A DNA stretch of 64,000 nt, taken from NCBI GenBank assembly GCA_038503075.1, contig JBCAML010000006.1, forward strand, positions 1,116,001 through 1,180,000, given 5' to 3'. Source of the stretch: Gyromitra esculenta. Taxonomy: Eukaryota; Ascomycota; Pezizomycetes; Pezizales; Discinaceae. Made by a program: the position numbers and the translations under genes. This document shows, one piece after another, positions 11,244 through 22,301 of this stretch (within the stretch, counting starts at the first letter, position 1; each line of letters opens with the position of its first letter). The notes under the pieces were generated by a model. The model was not told where the DNA came from. It made no database searches and saw only the letters and a program-made list of their open reading frames with translations.

Positions 11244-11831
11244 TCAACCATTAAATCCTCTATAGGAATGATACACCGAAATCTCCATCTGGTCCCACCC
11301 ATACTTCCCCCCTGCTCTTTCTGTCGGTATAGATGACCGCTTGCACCCCTTGAGCACTTCGTCTGCTCCCAGCGCAGCATATCCACATCTAATACACTTG
11401 TTCTGTACCCCACAAATGCCAACTCCTGCCGTCATATGCAATCCCATGGTTGTACAGGCTTTCCCCGGGCCAGTTTGGCAACACCATTGGTTTCCGAGAT
11501 CGTACAGACGAAGGACGATGGGCAAAATATCTGAGAAATATGGAGAGCTGACTGAAGTCTCGCAGAGCATGCCGGCAAGTTTGGCTCTGGCTCTGTCTTT
11601 TTTGTAATTCTCACGAGATGGAGAGAGCTCGAAAGAGTAGTTGGCTGGAATAGATATGCCCTCGGTGCTCGGGGTAAAAATTTGTTCGCCACTAGCAAGG
11701 GCTGCGGCATAACTAATAACTTTCGCCTCTTTGAAAGCTGCGAAACTTGGTGCGGTTTCTAAAGGGAACGGTGCACCGAGGACAGGTAGATAGACAGAGC
11801 TCACGAGAATAAATATAGCGAGGAGAAACAT
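11244..11831 (-). CDS. Small cysteine-rich secreted protein, orphan
   Basis: Single exon, 195 aa. Residues 1-19 are a strong signal peptide (MFLLAIFILVSSVYLPVLG, then APFPLE). The mature part has eight cysteines at about 90, 117, 118, 126, 140, 146, 149 and 163, including a WCC pair and a CIRC motif, which suggests four disulfides. One N-glycosylation sequon (NYSF) lies near residue 64. The middle is helical (SDILPIVLRLYDLG). A TATA-like box lies 135 bp upstream. Size, signal peptide and cysteine content fit fungal effector or small secreted proteins. The cysteine spacing does not match hydrophobins or CFEM domains. I do not recognise the family. It lies 1 kb from the large secreted-protein gene, on the same strand. 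Confidence 0.75.
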   Translation of the reverse strand: MFLLAIFILVSSVYLPVLGAPFPLETAPSFAAFKEAKVISYAAALASGEQIFTPSTEGISIPANYSFELSPSRENYKKDRARAKLAGMLCETSVSSPYFSDILPIVLRLYDLGNQWCCQTGPGKACTTMGLHMTAGVGICGVQNKCIRCGYAALGADEVLKGCKRSSIPTERAGGKYGWDQMEISVYHSYRGFNG

Positions 11832-11965
11832 TATGAAGTGGATGTTTGCGTAAACTACTGTATTAAATTACGAGAGAAGAGCTATGAAAAGAAAGTGGGC
11901 GAAGAAGATAAGTAGTGGATGGGGAAGATGGCTACACATAGATATTAAGAAAGGATGCTACCGCA

Positions 11966-11974
11966 TATTTATAG
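11966..11974 (-). promoter_or_regulatory. TATA-like box of the small secreted-protein gene
   Basis: CTATAAATA on the minus strand, 135 bp upstream of the ATG at 11831. Position and sequence fit a core promoter of a strongly regulated fungal gene. Confidence 0.45.
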
Positions 11975-13220
11975 AGATGGACAAGCTATAGCAATCAATC
12001 TTAAGAGAAGTGTCTATTGCGAAGTGCTACGTTGTACCAGTAGATTTAATAGGATGCCAAACAAACAATATTTGCTCACTCTACTTCCTGATAGGTGAAT
12101 TCGTACACCCATTCTATCTAATACCAGGGTATCGTGACGAAGAATGACTAGACTGACTGGTGGCCAATCATAAAGGTGTTGTGTTGGATGGAAAAAATGC
12201 TGAAGGTGAAATATCAAAGCATAAAAACGTTATAAATAGTGACTAATAGGGATTGCGTTAAACTCTACGCTATAGATATCAGAGCCACTTGTCCCCTAAG
12301 CGGATTGTGTAACAAGTACGATAGCGAGTGATATTTCATGATGATAATTCTCGGATAGTGGTTGGAGGAAAATATTGGAGATGTATACTTATAGTACGAT
12401 GGAGATTAACAAGATTTCACTGAATAGGAGAAAATTAAGCCTCCATAGCTGTCTCTAATTTCCTAAATACTGTTTACGTAGATATTTGCGAGTAGACAGA
12501 TCTTAGAGGAGACACCTGAGTGACCCCCATGATACTACCTTACTCCTAAGGCATCATATTCATACTTCCCGTCCGTAGCAAGCCCTGTTAGAACTCAGAT
12601 CTACTCTGCAATTACTCGCTTGCATGGCCCGGTAGAGGCACTTCATTACGATTCGTTGACCTTGGGAGAACTCTCATACGATTAATTCCCGAAGCATCAA
12701 AGTGCCTGGTCGGATTATTTTCCTACGGTGAATTGGAAAACGGGGTAAGCTAAATATGTATCTTTAGGTAAGTGTGGGGGAATTGGCTTTTTTTTAGGCT
12801 TAAGGATCTTCCATTTCCCCCAAATTTTTGATACGTCCGAACCCTAGAGTAGTTGCTAGACCGCTATACAGGAAAAACCCCCGAGGGCTTTCGGCATACA
12901 TTAATTACTTTAGTTGTGTTGAGAACCATGTTGAGCGTGGTTGTGTAAATCAACAACGGACTATCTATCACGTGTAAGAATCACCCACACATCCATACTA
13001 TTTCTTTCCTTAGACCATCCACCTCATCCACCCACCCACCACAAACAGCCCACTCACATGCATCATATCCCTCTACTGCCAAGCTCTCGCATCAGCGAGA
13101 ATTCGATTACATGTAAATAATCCCTAACCTTCAAGTCGGCGAAAATATTGCTTGGCGCTGGGTATATAAACAGCTCCCCTTCCCCACCTCTCTTCCATCC
13201 CCATCTCCATTCCTAGAGAG

Positions 13221-13454
13221 ATGGGAACTGGCTGCCAATGGCTCTTCCTCTCAGAAGAACTCCAGCGTCAGTTTAAGAATGGCTGCCTATGGCTTGTCCT
13301 AGCGTCTTCTCCGTCTCTTCTAATATTTTTGATTTATTTTGCTCTTTCCTTTCGGGGGTTGGGTCTCTCTTCATCGATTGCTTGGGCTTTGCCGAGGCAT
13401 CGAGGAAAAGAACTGGCTTTCGTTTTCAGATTCTTTGGGGGGGGGGAAGGTTAG
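13221..13454 (+). CDS. Possible small ORF behind a TATA-like leader
   Basis: A 77-aa frame starts at 13221, about 50 bp after TATATAAA (13163-13170) and a C/T-rich leader, an arrangement seen at real fungal promoters. It has one hydrophobic segment (SPSLLIFLIYFALSF) and ends in a poly-G tract. An overlapping frame of similar length exists, no family is recognised, and codon pattern is not convincing. The promoter-like context is better supported than the protein. Confidence 0.2.
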   Translation: MGTGCQWLFLSEELQRQFKNGCLWLVLASSPSLLIFLIYFALSFRGLGLSSSIAWALPRHRGKELAFVFRFFGGGEG

Positions 13455-14821
13455 GATGGGCTTTGGATTCATGGTCGTTGTTTGTAGGCTGATTGACTGA
13501 GAACGGGTTGTAATACGAGAACTAGAAACGACTGATGAGCTTTCCCTCGGTCGATTGGCAAACAGAAGTTATAGATAGGAGCCATCTACCTCTCACCTAC
13601 CGCTCCGCAGTTCGTGGGTTTCGTCACTAGCTGGGGACGCGTATCTCAGTTCCGATGACCCGCTGCCAGAGTCAACTCAGAGAAACCATCCTGTAATCGG
13701 GGACCCAGGAAATCAGCAGGAAGTAGCAAGACTCAGAGAAACGATGAACCTTGATAGAAGTTGACGATTACCGCTGAAAACCAGTAGAGGTTGATGAAAA
13801 CAGTCAACATATACCGCTGCGGATTCATCTCCATCCAGCCTTCCTCCCAACGCCGAGAACCCATGAAAGCAGCGGAAAGCAGCAAGACTCAAAAAGGCGA
13901 TGATTACTGTCGAAACCCGACGAAACCCGACGAAAATAGGTAGCCAACCCATACCGCTACAGAGAAAACAGTGAGAACAATCAACATCTCCATACACTCG
14001 ACCGTAACAAGAAGAGAGCTCCGGGAGTTATGAGAAGCATCGATAATCCATAGGAAATTATACATGGCCCCCTTCATAAGGCTATGGATCATCCCCCCCC
14101 AATCAACGAAAGACCTAATGCACGGCGGCCCAGAAACTCCTGCTGCTTCCACGAACGTTGATGGCGAATAGTCATAGCACGATAGCACGATAGAGGAGAT
14201 GGATGAAGTGGTCTTCTGATTATTGGCCATGAACAGCAGGACGGGCTTGACGTTCATGTTCAGCTCCCTAAGCCAAACCTATCATCTGTCACTAATTCTG
14301 CTATTTTACGGAAGGAGATTATTCACTTTATGGCATTTATCATGCTTAATTCAAGTGGGGCATCCAGACGTATTCCTATTTTTGTTTCTAAAGTGGCACG
14401 AGATAAGCAAGAGAAAACAAGTTCCAGCTGACAGCCGTTTAGATCCACCTGCGAGTACTTCAACCCCCATACTCTGATAACTCCCTTGTATTTTTTATCG
14501 AAAATATACACTCGTACAGCGGGGCCAAGTCCAATCCTCACCAGGTACAAGTATATGTAGTGTCCCATCATAATCGATCACTCGATTCCATGAAAAGAAA
14601 AGACGAAATCCTGGTAGAATAATTCATAAATTACACCGTTCTCGTAGCCTTCATCGTACACATGAAATCCGCAACAGCAAAACAACCCCATCCATTTTTC
14701 CTCTCCCCAAACCCTACTCCACCTTGGTATAAAACGAACAAAAATAAACATATGCACAAGAAACGAACTCCCCTTCCCACCCTACCATAGCCTCTTCCAT
14801 ATCCTTCACACATCCATCCAC

Positions 14822-17167
14822 TTACACTCCACTCCTAAAAACACTTCCACCTCCATTCCTAAATTGAAGCGTCTCCCTCCTACTCATAATCACCAAAGCC
14901 CTACTCAACGCATTTTCACTATACCCTCTCCCAGCACATAATTCTCTCTTTAGCGTTGCTAGACTCGTACTCCACCCAATCGGCAGTCTCCTCCTTAGCT
15001 CAGCCTCCACTTTCCCAACCTCCTCTAACAGTTCCTGCGATGTTGTCGCTCCTTGCCCGACAGCATCCATCGTACTCGCCAAAAACAATCGTATCGCCTC
15101 GTCCACATGTTCCTCTGTCGCAATCGGTTGCAGCGACAGCTTCGCCAGTGCTTCAGTGATACGGATGATGGCTTCTAGCTGTCGCACTGTAATCGGAATC
15201 GAGGAGCGCTCGTTTGCGTCGACTTCAACCTGATGTACCTTCTTACGAATTCCGACGAAGTGGGAGGATAGTTTTTCGGCCGCGTCAGGTGAGAGGCGAG
15301 GGGCGCAGCGAGTTTTGCAGTATGTGATATAGCGCTTCATACGTTCGATACCTATCTCACCAGCAGCAGCGTCCTCGGCGCTAGTGGTGGGCTGTGCGCG
15401 GTTCATATGCAGAGACATAACGTGGCGGGCGATAGTTTCGTCCCGGCCTGGGTCGTGTGAGTCCTTGACAATGAAAATCATATCGAAACGTGACAGAATG
15501 GTGGTTTGGAAGTCAATGTTCTCGCCGGGTGACTTCATGTCGTCGTAACGGCCGAAAATAGGATTGGCAGCTGCGAGAACGGAAGTACGAGCGTTAAGAA
15601 TAGTAGTAATACCGGCTTTGGCAATCGAAATGGTTTGCTGCTCCATAGCTTCGTGGATTGCGACACGATCTTCGTCACGCATCTTGTCAAATTCATCGAT
15701 ACAGACAACACCACCGTCAGCGAGGACCATAGCACCACCTTCGAGATAGAATTCACGGGATTGAGAGTCGCGCTGAACGGAGGCGGTGAGACCGGCAGCA
15801 GATGAACCTTTTCCGGATGTATAAATGGCAATTGGGGCGACTTTTTCGACGAACTTAAGGAGCTGAGATTTGGCGGTACCTGGATCACCGAGGAGGAGGA
15901 CGTTGATATCTCCACGCAACTTCATACCATCAGGAAGGATCTTTTTGGAGCCACCGAGGAGGAGAAGGGCAATAGCTTTTTTGATGTCTTCATTCCCGTA
16001 GATAGAAGGACCGACGGAGCGGGCGAATTTTTCGTAGAGATTAGGGTCACGGGACATCTCGAGGAATTCTTGTTCTTCAGATTCAGAGAACATGGCGTTG
16101 CCCTTGGCTGTGTGGTCAGCCGAAGATTGGATACCAACAAGGCGGATGTAAGGGTTTCGGATTGCAACGGCGGAGCCGGGACCCTTGGCTCCTTTAGATT
16201 GGTAGATCGAGAAAACGCCCATGACGGTGCAGCGGGATCCAGGGACAACCTTGTTAGTGAGGTAGCGGTCGGCGGAGACGAGAATGTGACGTGGGAGTTC
16301 ACCAACTGGGACCATGTCGGGGGCCTCTTGCAACTTGAGAACCTGTTGATCGATGAAGGTACATTTCTCATGTACAACAAAGTATGGATCCATAGGACAT
16401 CTATCGGCTTCATCACCAGGAACGTGTGCACGGTCACAGGTTCGGGGGAGGGAAACACCAGCGAAGCCACCAAGGACAGGGATAGTCTTGGAGTTGCGGC
16501 AGTTGCGACACATGATGTTCATAAGGGTGACTTTGGAAGAGAGCGTAGAGGCACCAATAACGATGCCGGGGATGCGGACGAGTTTGGAGATGTAGGATGC
16601 ATTGAGGTCGCGAATAGATATCATGTTGGCGTTCGAGTGGAGGATGAGCTGACATTCGGGGAAGGAGCGAGTGGTGTCAGCGCCGGGGAAGAACATGCGA
16701 CGAGCACAGTCTTTGATTGCCAACTCGAACTGTGAGTTGAGCGTTAGTGATGCTTCATGACGGGTCTGTGAAGGCGAGCAGATGTGTGAGGGATTGTACG
16801 ATAGGGATAATGTCGGCGGGCTCATTGGCGAGTTTATGGGCCAGCTCTTCGTTGAAGGATATCAAGTGGCCGATATCTACATCGAGCATGTATAGCTTCA
16901 CGAGGATGTTTGTTCGTAGTGCATCCCTACAAACCGGAGTCAGTGAGTATTCTCAGGACCGGACCAAAACAAAGCACCAAACAAACGCCCAGCGACATGG
17001 GATCACAAAATTACAATTAGCACTTACCGGTAAATAAAAGTATTATCCAGCCGGAATTCCAGAATAAAGGATCTGAAGGCTTTCTGGATTTCGCCTGGCT
17101 GATCGTCTGGCTGGCTGTCGTCCTTAGGCAGACCAGTGTCGATAGTAAAAACAGAAGCACGATCCAT
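14822..17167 (-). CDS. MCM5: DNA replication licensing factor MCM5
   Basis: Three exons (17167-17028, 16926-16800, 16729-14822) give 724 aa, normal for MCM5. It is a subunit of the MCM2-7 replicative helicase. The N-terminus ([12 protein letters not shown]) and the [12 protein letters not shown] segment are MCM5-like. The zinc-binding group is C163, C166, C187 and C200 ([18 protein letters not shown]). The MCM ATPase core has Walker [10 protein letters not shown] (370-378), Walker [11 protein letters not shown] (430-439) and the arginine-finger motif LSRFD (about R503). The reading frame stays open into intron 2, giving a false longer N-terminus from 16825; the conserved II-P-I-FE join fixes the splice at 16800/16729. 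It shares a 544-bp divergent promoter with VPS54, in which MCB-type motifs lie about 185-200 bp upstream of this start. Confidence 0.98.
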
Positions 17168-17352
17168 TACGGGCAGAGGGAGAAGGAATCTTCCTTCAGC
17201 GTATTAAATGACTAAACGGGGGTATATGCACAGAAGGATAGATATTGTAGCGGGGTGGTTGATGGTGGGGGGACTCGAACAAAGCGATTGAGGGGGGTCG
17301 TGATAAAGATGAAGGGGAAACAGACAGCCAAACCCTTTCTCACTCCCGAAGG

Positions 17353-17370
17353 TTTCGCGTTTGGACGCGT
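17353..17370 (-). promoter_or_regulatory. MCB/SCB-like motifs upstream of MCM5
   Basis: A perfect MluI box ACGCGT lies at 17365-17370, and TTTCGCGTTT (ACGCGAAA on the minus strand) at 17353-17362. They are about 190-200 bp upstream of the MCM5 ATG. MBF/SBF complexes use such sites for G1/S expression in yeasts; here use is inferred. Confidence 0.45.
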
Positions 17371-17711
17371 TCCAATTACCGACCGCAAAGAGCTGCAGCC
17401 AAGCCAGCCAAGCCACACTTCCCTTATGTAATCGCGGAAGATGGAGTGTGGCTCGGCACATGTGCCAACAGCGGCTAGCTGGTTGGCGTGCATAGCTCCA
17501 GCCATCACTCGCAAAGAAAGAGAAAGCTGCTGCTCTGCTCTGCTCTGCTCTGCTTCGGGGAAACTCAGCCTCCAAGTAACACTAGAGTCAGTAGAAGAGA
17601 GTCCCAACAACCCTCTCCAACAACCCTCTTCTTCCCCCCTCCCTCCTCTCCCCCCCTCAGTCACTCATTGCACCCATCTCATTATCTGCTCATTCAAGTT
17701 ATACGCCCACC

Positions 17712-20700
17712 ATGGCTTCCCCATCTCCATCGCCATCTCCATCTAGAGGCCGTCCATCTATCGATTCTTCTGGCCTCCTCTCGCCAATTCTTTCCCCATC
17801 CGCTTCAGTCACTGACCTCTCAACCGCCTACGGCCCCCCCCGCTCCTCTCGTTCCCCCAGAGCACGTCGAGGCTCCACAGCAAGCTCTATAATCTCCCTC
17901 GGCTCCTCTCTGGGCACCATCGTCGACTGGCGGAGCACTAAGGACTATGGGGGAGGCGGTGCTGGTGCCAACAGCTCATGTATGTCGTACCGCTCTCTCT
18001 AGTTCCCGTCCCGTCCCGCTCCCCTCCCCTCCCCCTCGCCGTGAATTCCCCCATTTGGCTGAACGTCTTCCCCCGGCAAATTCAGCGATTTCTGCTCTTC
18101 TCGATACTCCAGCCGCCCGTACAAGCAATATTGCACGTCCAAAGCCTGGCGACATACCACCGGTTACACTCAGCCAGATTCCGAAAGTGAAACCAAGCGA
18201 ATTCACCCCATACTTGGCTATCTCGGCTGAATATGAAAGATACAGGCGTGCGAAGGATTTAGGGCTGGAGGAGCATATTCGGTCGTCAAGTGTGCCCCAA
18301 CGGGTTCTGTCCGGGGGTTCGGCGGCATCACCAGCGCCTAGTGTGGTGGAATCGGTAGCGGGTATTGGAGAAAATGGAGGATTGCGGGAGACAAAGGACG
18401 GTCCCCTAACGGGTTCGCCAAAGCGGCCTGGAAGGGCTCGAAGGGGCAGTTTAGCAATGACGCCGCTGTCTACGGTTCCGACAGTCTATTTTGACGAAAA
18501 TTTTCATTTGGAGAATCCGCGCACATTTGATGTTGTCAGTGAGCGCTCTGATGTAGTTCGGCCTACAATTTCAGTTATAGAAGAGTCGTCTGCGGTATCT
18601 ACAACATCTCTTACGTCGCAAAGGCGGGCGCTAGCCACGAACGCAATTTTACAAGAGAAATTATCGTGGTACATGGACACTGTTGAGGTCCACCTCATAT
18701 CTTCGATCTCCACCGCCAGTTCCTCTTTCTTTGCCGCTCTTGGTGATCTCCGTGAACTCCACTCCGAAGCCACAGTATCTGTCCACAAGATCCAGTCTCT
18801 CCGCAAACAACTCACCACACTCGACTCTGAACAAGCCGTTAAAGGCCTCGAAATTGTCCGTCTTCGCCGCCGCCGTGACAACGTTGCGCGCCTAGAGCGC
18901 GCCGCAAAACAGGTAGAACGGGTTCTCGCCAGCTGTGCGAATGTCGAGCTCTCACTTCAAAAGAATGAAGTTGAAGCCGCCCTTGAGGGCGTCGTTGCTA
19001 CTGAGCGCCTCATGTGCGGCAAGGGTGAGCTAGGTAGTATCGATTTACGCCCTGTCAAGTCCCTCGAGGCTGTCAATTCCGACCTGCATCACCTCCGCTG
19101 GCGCATCGGCAAAGCATTCGAATCCCGCTTCGTCGAGTCGCTCCTCTCGGATGTGCGTCGCCATGTCGACCGAGTTCCGCCCGCAGAGACTCTTCGCCGC
19201 TTCGCACAGAGTTTCCAGCGCGACCAATACCAGCGCTTTGTCTCTGCGAAGCAGGCCGGAAACCTACAGCCTCCGCCACGCTCGAGTAGTCTCCCTCCGG
19301 AATACACACAGCTTTCGGAAAACCTCCGTGCGTTGTTGATGCGCCATCTCAATGGGCTTCAGCGCGCAAAACATGTCAATGAGGCGGTTCAAGCGTATCG
19401 TGATGCAGTGATCAAGGAAGCCAAGTCTCTCATCCGCCGCAACATGCCCAGCGACGACGACAGCGAGAGTGTTATGTCCGGTATGACCAACGGCCGCTCG
19501 GGTGGCATCCGTAGTTCCCAGGACAAATCTATGGTGTTGGCACGCTCCCTCCGCAGTCTCGGACCTGCCGACGCAGAGGATCTACTAGTCCGCATCTACA
19601 CGGGGGTGTCAGAGCTGATTCGTCGTCTTGGAACACAGCAAAAGATGCTCCTGGACGTAACAATGCGCATGGGCGAGACGGGCGTCGGCGGCATGCTCTC
19701 CCCCCGGCTAGAACAAAACGGCTTCGGTGGCATAACGCACGGCGATAAATCGCCGCGGGCTACATCTCCCGACCTCTCTCGCACGAACTCCTTCCCGCAC
19801 CACCCTAACACTGTCAATGGTTTTCCATCCCCCAGCATTCCCGGCGATGCAATCAATATGGATATTTCGGACTTGATCTCATCTGCAGTTGAAATTGCAC
19901 AGTCACAAATTGTTAAAATCGTCAAAGTACGAACAGAACAAGTGGCCGCATACAGCCCCGAGTGGTTCCTACGTTACTTTACACTCAATAGACTTTTCAC
20001 GCAAGAGTGCGAGGCTGTCAGCGTGCGTGTAGGCAGTGGCCTACAGAACGCTGTGAGTTCACAGATACGCGAGTTTCTGGACCGTTGGCAAAAGGAGCGG
20101 ATCCGCACGTTGGCGGAAGGGCTCGAGCGGGATAAATGGGCACCAAAAGATTGGGATGAAAGCCGTCAAGCAGGCCTGGAGAGACTATGCGAGAGTGCAA
20201 CAAGAGATCCAGAGGCGTGGGTGCGGAGTGGACGGATATGGGAATTGCGGGAAGAAGAGATGGGAGGTATGGTCAACGGGAATGGCAATGGCAATATAAA
20301 CGGGAACGGGAACGGCCTCGTTCCCCAGCCTTCAGTAAACGGCACCCTCACAAACGGTGCCAGCACAGCCCATCCAGAAGCTCCTGCTAAAAAGGCACAT
20401 GCTACAATCGACGATCAGAAATTCATACTCCCAGAGTCGGCCTTGTTGGTTCTCAAAGAACTCGAAACTTATCTTCGGCTATTGGTGGTAATGCCTGGCA
20501 TGGCCTCCGAGATTGCACAGTGGATGCTCGCATTTCTGAAGCTTCACAATTCCCGTACATACCAGCTTATCCTTGGGGCTGGTGCGACCAAGACTGCCGG
20601 GCTAAAGAGTATTACTACCAAGCATCTTGCGATGGCGAGCCAGGGGCTCAGCGTAGTGGTAGCACTAATACCATATGTGCGAGAGTGTGTAAGAAGAAAG

Positions 20701-21346
20701 GTTGGCGCAAGCGGTAGCGGGGTGGCAGGGGAATTCGACAAAGTTAAGCGAGTAAGTTCTCACTCTTAGTTGCTATCATTCCATATGAATCCACTAATAT
20801 TTCCCACAAAGACATATCAACAATACCAAAATGAGATTCACTCAAAACTCACATCAATCATGGCAGACCGCGCACGCATCCACGTATCAAATCTCAAAAA
20901 AATGGACTGGGATCGTACATGGGCAGACCAAGGCGGAGATCCGGAGAAATACTACATGGATACGCTCTGCAGAGAGACGACAGTCCTACATAAAGTACTC
21001 AGCAAGCATCTACCGAACGAGACGCTACTAAGCATTATGGTGCCGGTGTTTGAAGATTATAAGTGGAAGTTAAAAGAAGGATGGGGTGAAGTTGGAGTGA
21101 GAACGGAGGAGGGCAAGGCAAGGTATGTTTAGTACCTCTTCTTAATACAGGTCTGCGTGGGTCTAATGAGTGTATAGGATGATACGCGATGCACAGACTT
21201 TCAATGACCGGTTAAGCAAGTTGGATGGCTTCGGCGATTCAGGAAATGCGCTGAGGGATGCGGCGGCGGCAAAGGTTGTCGTAAATAGGCCACCAGGATC
21301 TAGTCGAACTGGAACGCCAGCGGTGTTGGATGATGGACGCGATTAG
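17712..21346 (+). CDS. VPS54: GARP complex subunit Vps54
   Basis: Four exons (17712-17979, 18086-20751, 20812-21122, 21178-21346) sum to 3414 nt, 1137 aa. Vps54 is a tethering subunit of the GARP complex for endosome-to-Golgi transport. Conserved parts: DIPPVTLSQIP and EFTPYLAISAEYERY near the N-terminus, the PTVYFDENFHLENPRTFDVV block, ILQEKLSWYMDTVEVHLISS leading into a coiled coil (RELHSEATVSVHKIQSLRKQ), and the C-terminal Vps54-like domain reading through QNEIHSKLTSIMADR. The first 90 residues are Ser/Pro-rich and disordered. A low-complexity Asn-Gly stretch (NGNGNGNINGNGNG) sits before the C-terminal domain. Intron 1 (17980-18085) was chosen because its join gives the conserved SISALLDTP sequence. 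A closer AG would give only a 23-bp intron. Divergent partner: MCM5. Confidence 0.95.
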
Positions 21347-22028
21347 TATTTATTTTTTTATCCCTTCTTTTCGGGTATCGGGGCGTGTGGTGTGGGGAGT
21401 ATGAGTGTTATAATTGTGGGTTTTGGGGTTTTGTGGGTTGTGCATGCTCTTTGCTTTCTTTCTTTTTTTCCCGATCTAGCATTTTTGGCATTTTCGTATT
21501 CGCGGGTTAGGCTTTTTTGTTTTTGTTTGTGACCCTTTTTTTATGGATTTACTTATGGTCTAGTGGTATTCGCAAGGTAGCGCCCAGATGGGATGTTTTT
21601 TAAAGGAAAAGTACAACGTTTTGTTTTGTTTTGTTTTGTTTTACCGTTTTTATTAATATATAGAGGAGTTTTTTATTTCTTTCACTAATACTGCTCAAAT
21701 TAAGGTTAATGTTATGGAACCTATCCCATACTTTATTTTTTCTTAGAAGCTACGTTTATTATTGGTAGGATGTATTTATGGATTTGAGCCTCTACTTGAT
21801 GCTTTCCTCTCTTCTTGTTTCATTTCCTTTGGGGATCTACAAACGATAACCTAATATATCTAGTAGTTTAGCTACGGCTGTGGTTGTCGGCGGCCGACTG
21901 GTGGTGGGCTAGGTTGTATTAGTTACAGATATTGTCGTTGTAATCAGTGAGCACATATAGGTTAAAGTAGCAGCAACTAGCCCGATTTCTTTGAGGAAAT
22001 TTTCTAATCAGTTATCTCCTTCATTGAT
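21347..22028. other. Intergenic, VPS54 3' region
   Basis: T-rich 3' region of VPS54 with a (GTTTT)5 tract at 21618-21642. No gene recognised. Ends at the border of a MITE-like element. Confidence 0.55.
21618..21642 (+). repeat. (GTTTT)5 microsatellite
   Basis: Five perfect GTTTT units about 270 bp downstream of the VPS54 stop codon. Confidence 0.9.
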
Positions 22029-22030
22029 TA

Positions 22031-22299
22031 GAGTGTTTTGGCCACACCGGATTCTCAAATTTCGAGCTCAAAATTTGAGTTCTTAGCTGCGCTGAAGATC
22101 GCTTTAAAAAGGTATGGCTCGAGAGCTTGCACCTCTCCCGGAAAACAATCTGCGCGAAAGCCACCGAGAATTGTGTGGGAGCCACAGGATCAACTTGATC
22201 AGCAGTGGGGATCTATACCCCTAACAGACTAGCCACGCGGCTGCCAAGAACTCAGATTTTGAGCTCGAAATTTGAGAATCCGGTGTGGCCAAAACACTC
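22031..22299. mobile_element. MITE-like element with 57-bp TIRs and TA flanks
   Basis: 269 bp. Left arm 22031-22087 and right arm 22243-22299 are inverted copies, 55 of 57 positions identical, starting GAGTGTTTTGGCCACACCGG. TA lies directly outside both ends (22029-22030, 22300-22301), the target duplication expected of Tc1/mariner-type transposases. Each arm also contains its own near-palindrome (22055-22080, CTCAAATTT around GAGCTC), so the arms can fold alone as well as with each other. The 155-bp centre has no transposase frame, so it would be non-autonomous. The near-identity of the arms suggests recent activity or little mutation since insertion. Confidence 0.85.
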
Positions 22300-22301
22300 T
22301 A

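Larger units (their letters stand above)
11832..14821. other. Intergenic, about 3 kb
   Basis: No conserved gene. It holds the promoter of the small secreted protein, a copy of the 16-bp dispersed word at 12326-12341 (20 bp identical to the copy at 30057), one TACATGTA at 13108-13115, and a TATA-plus-pyrimidine leader followed by a short frame at 13221. The part after 14600 is probably the MCM5 3' UTR. Confidence 0.5.

Noticed and set aside
12860..12900. CCCCCGAGGGCTTTCGG as a terminator-like hairpin
   Set aside because: Intrinsic terminators are bacterial; the stem is short and no gene ends here.
16730..16825. Longer MCM5 N-terminus starting [10 protein letters not shown]
   Set aside because: This is intron 2 read through in frame; the splice 16800/16729 restores the conserved MCM5 join and two upstream exons.
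17980..18002. 23-bp first intron for VPS54
   Set aside because: Too short for spliceosomal removal; the 106-bp alternative gives the conserved SISALLDTP sequence.
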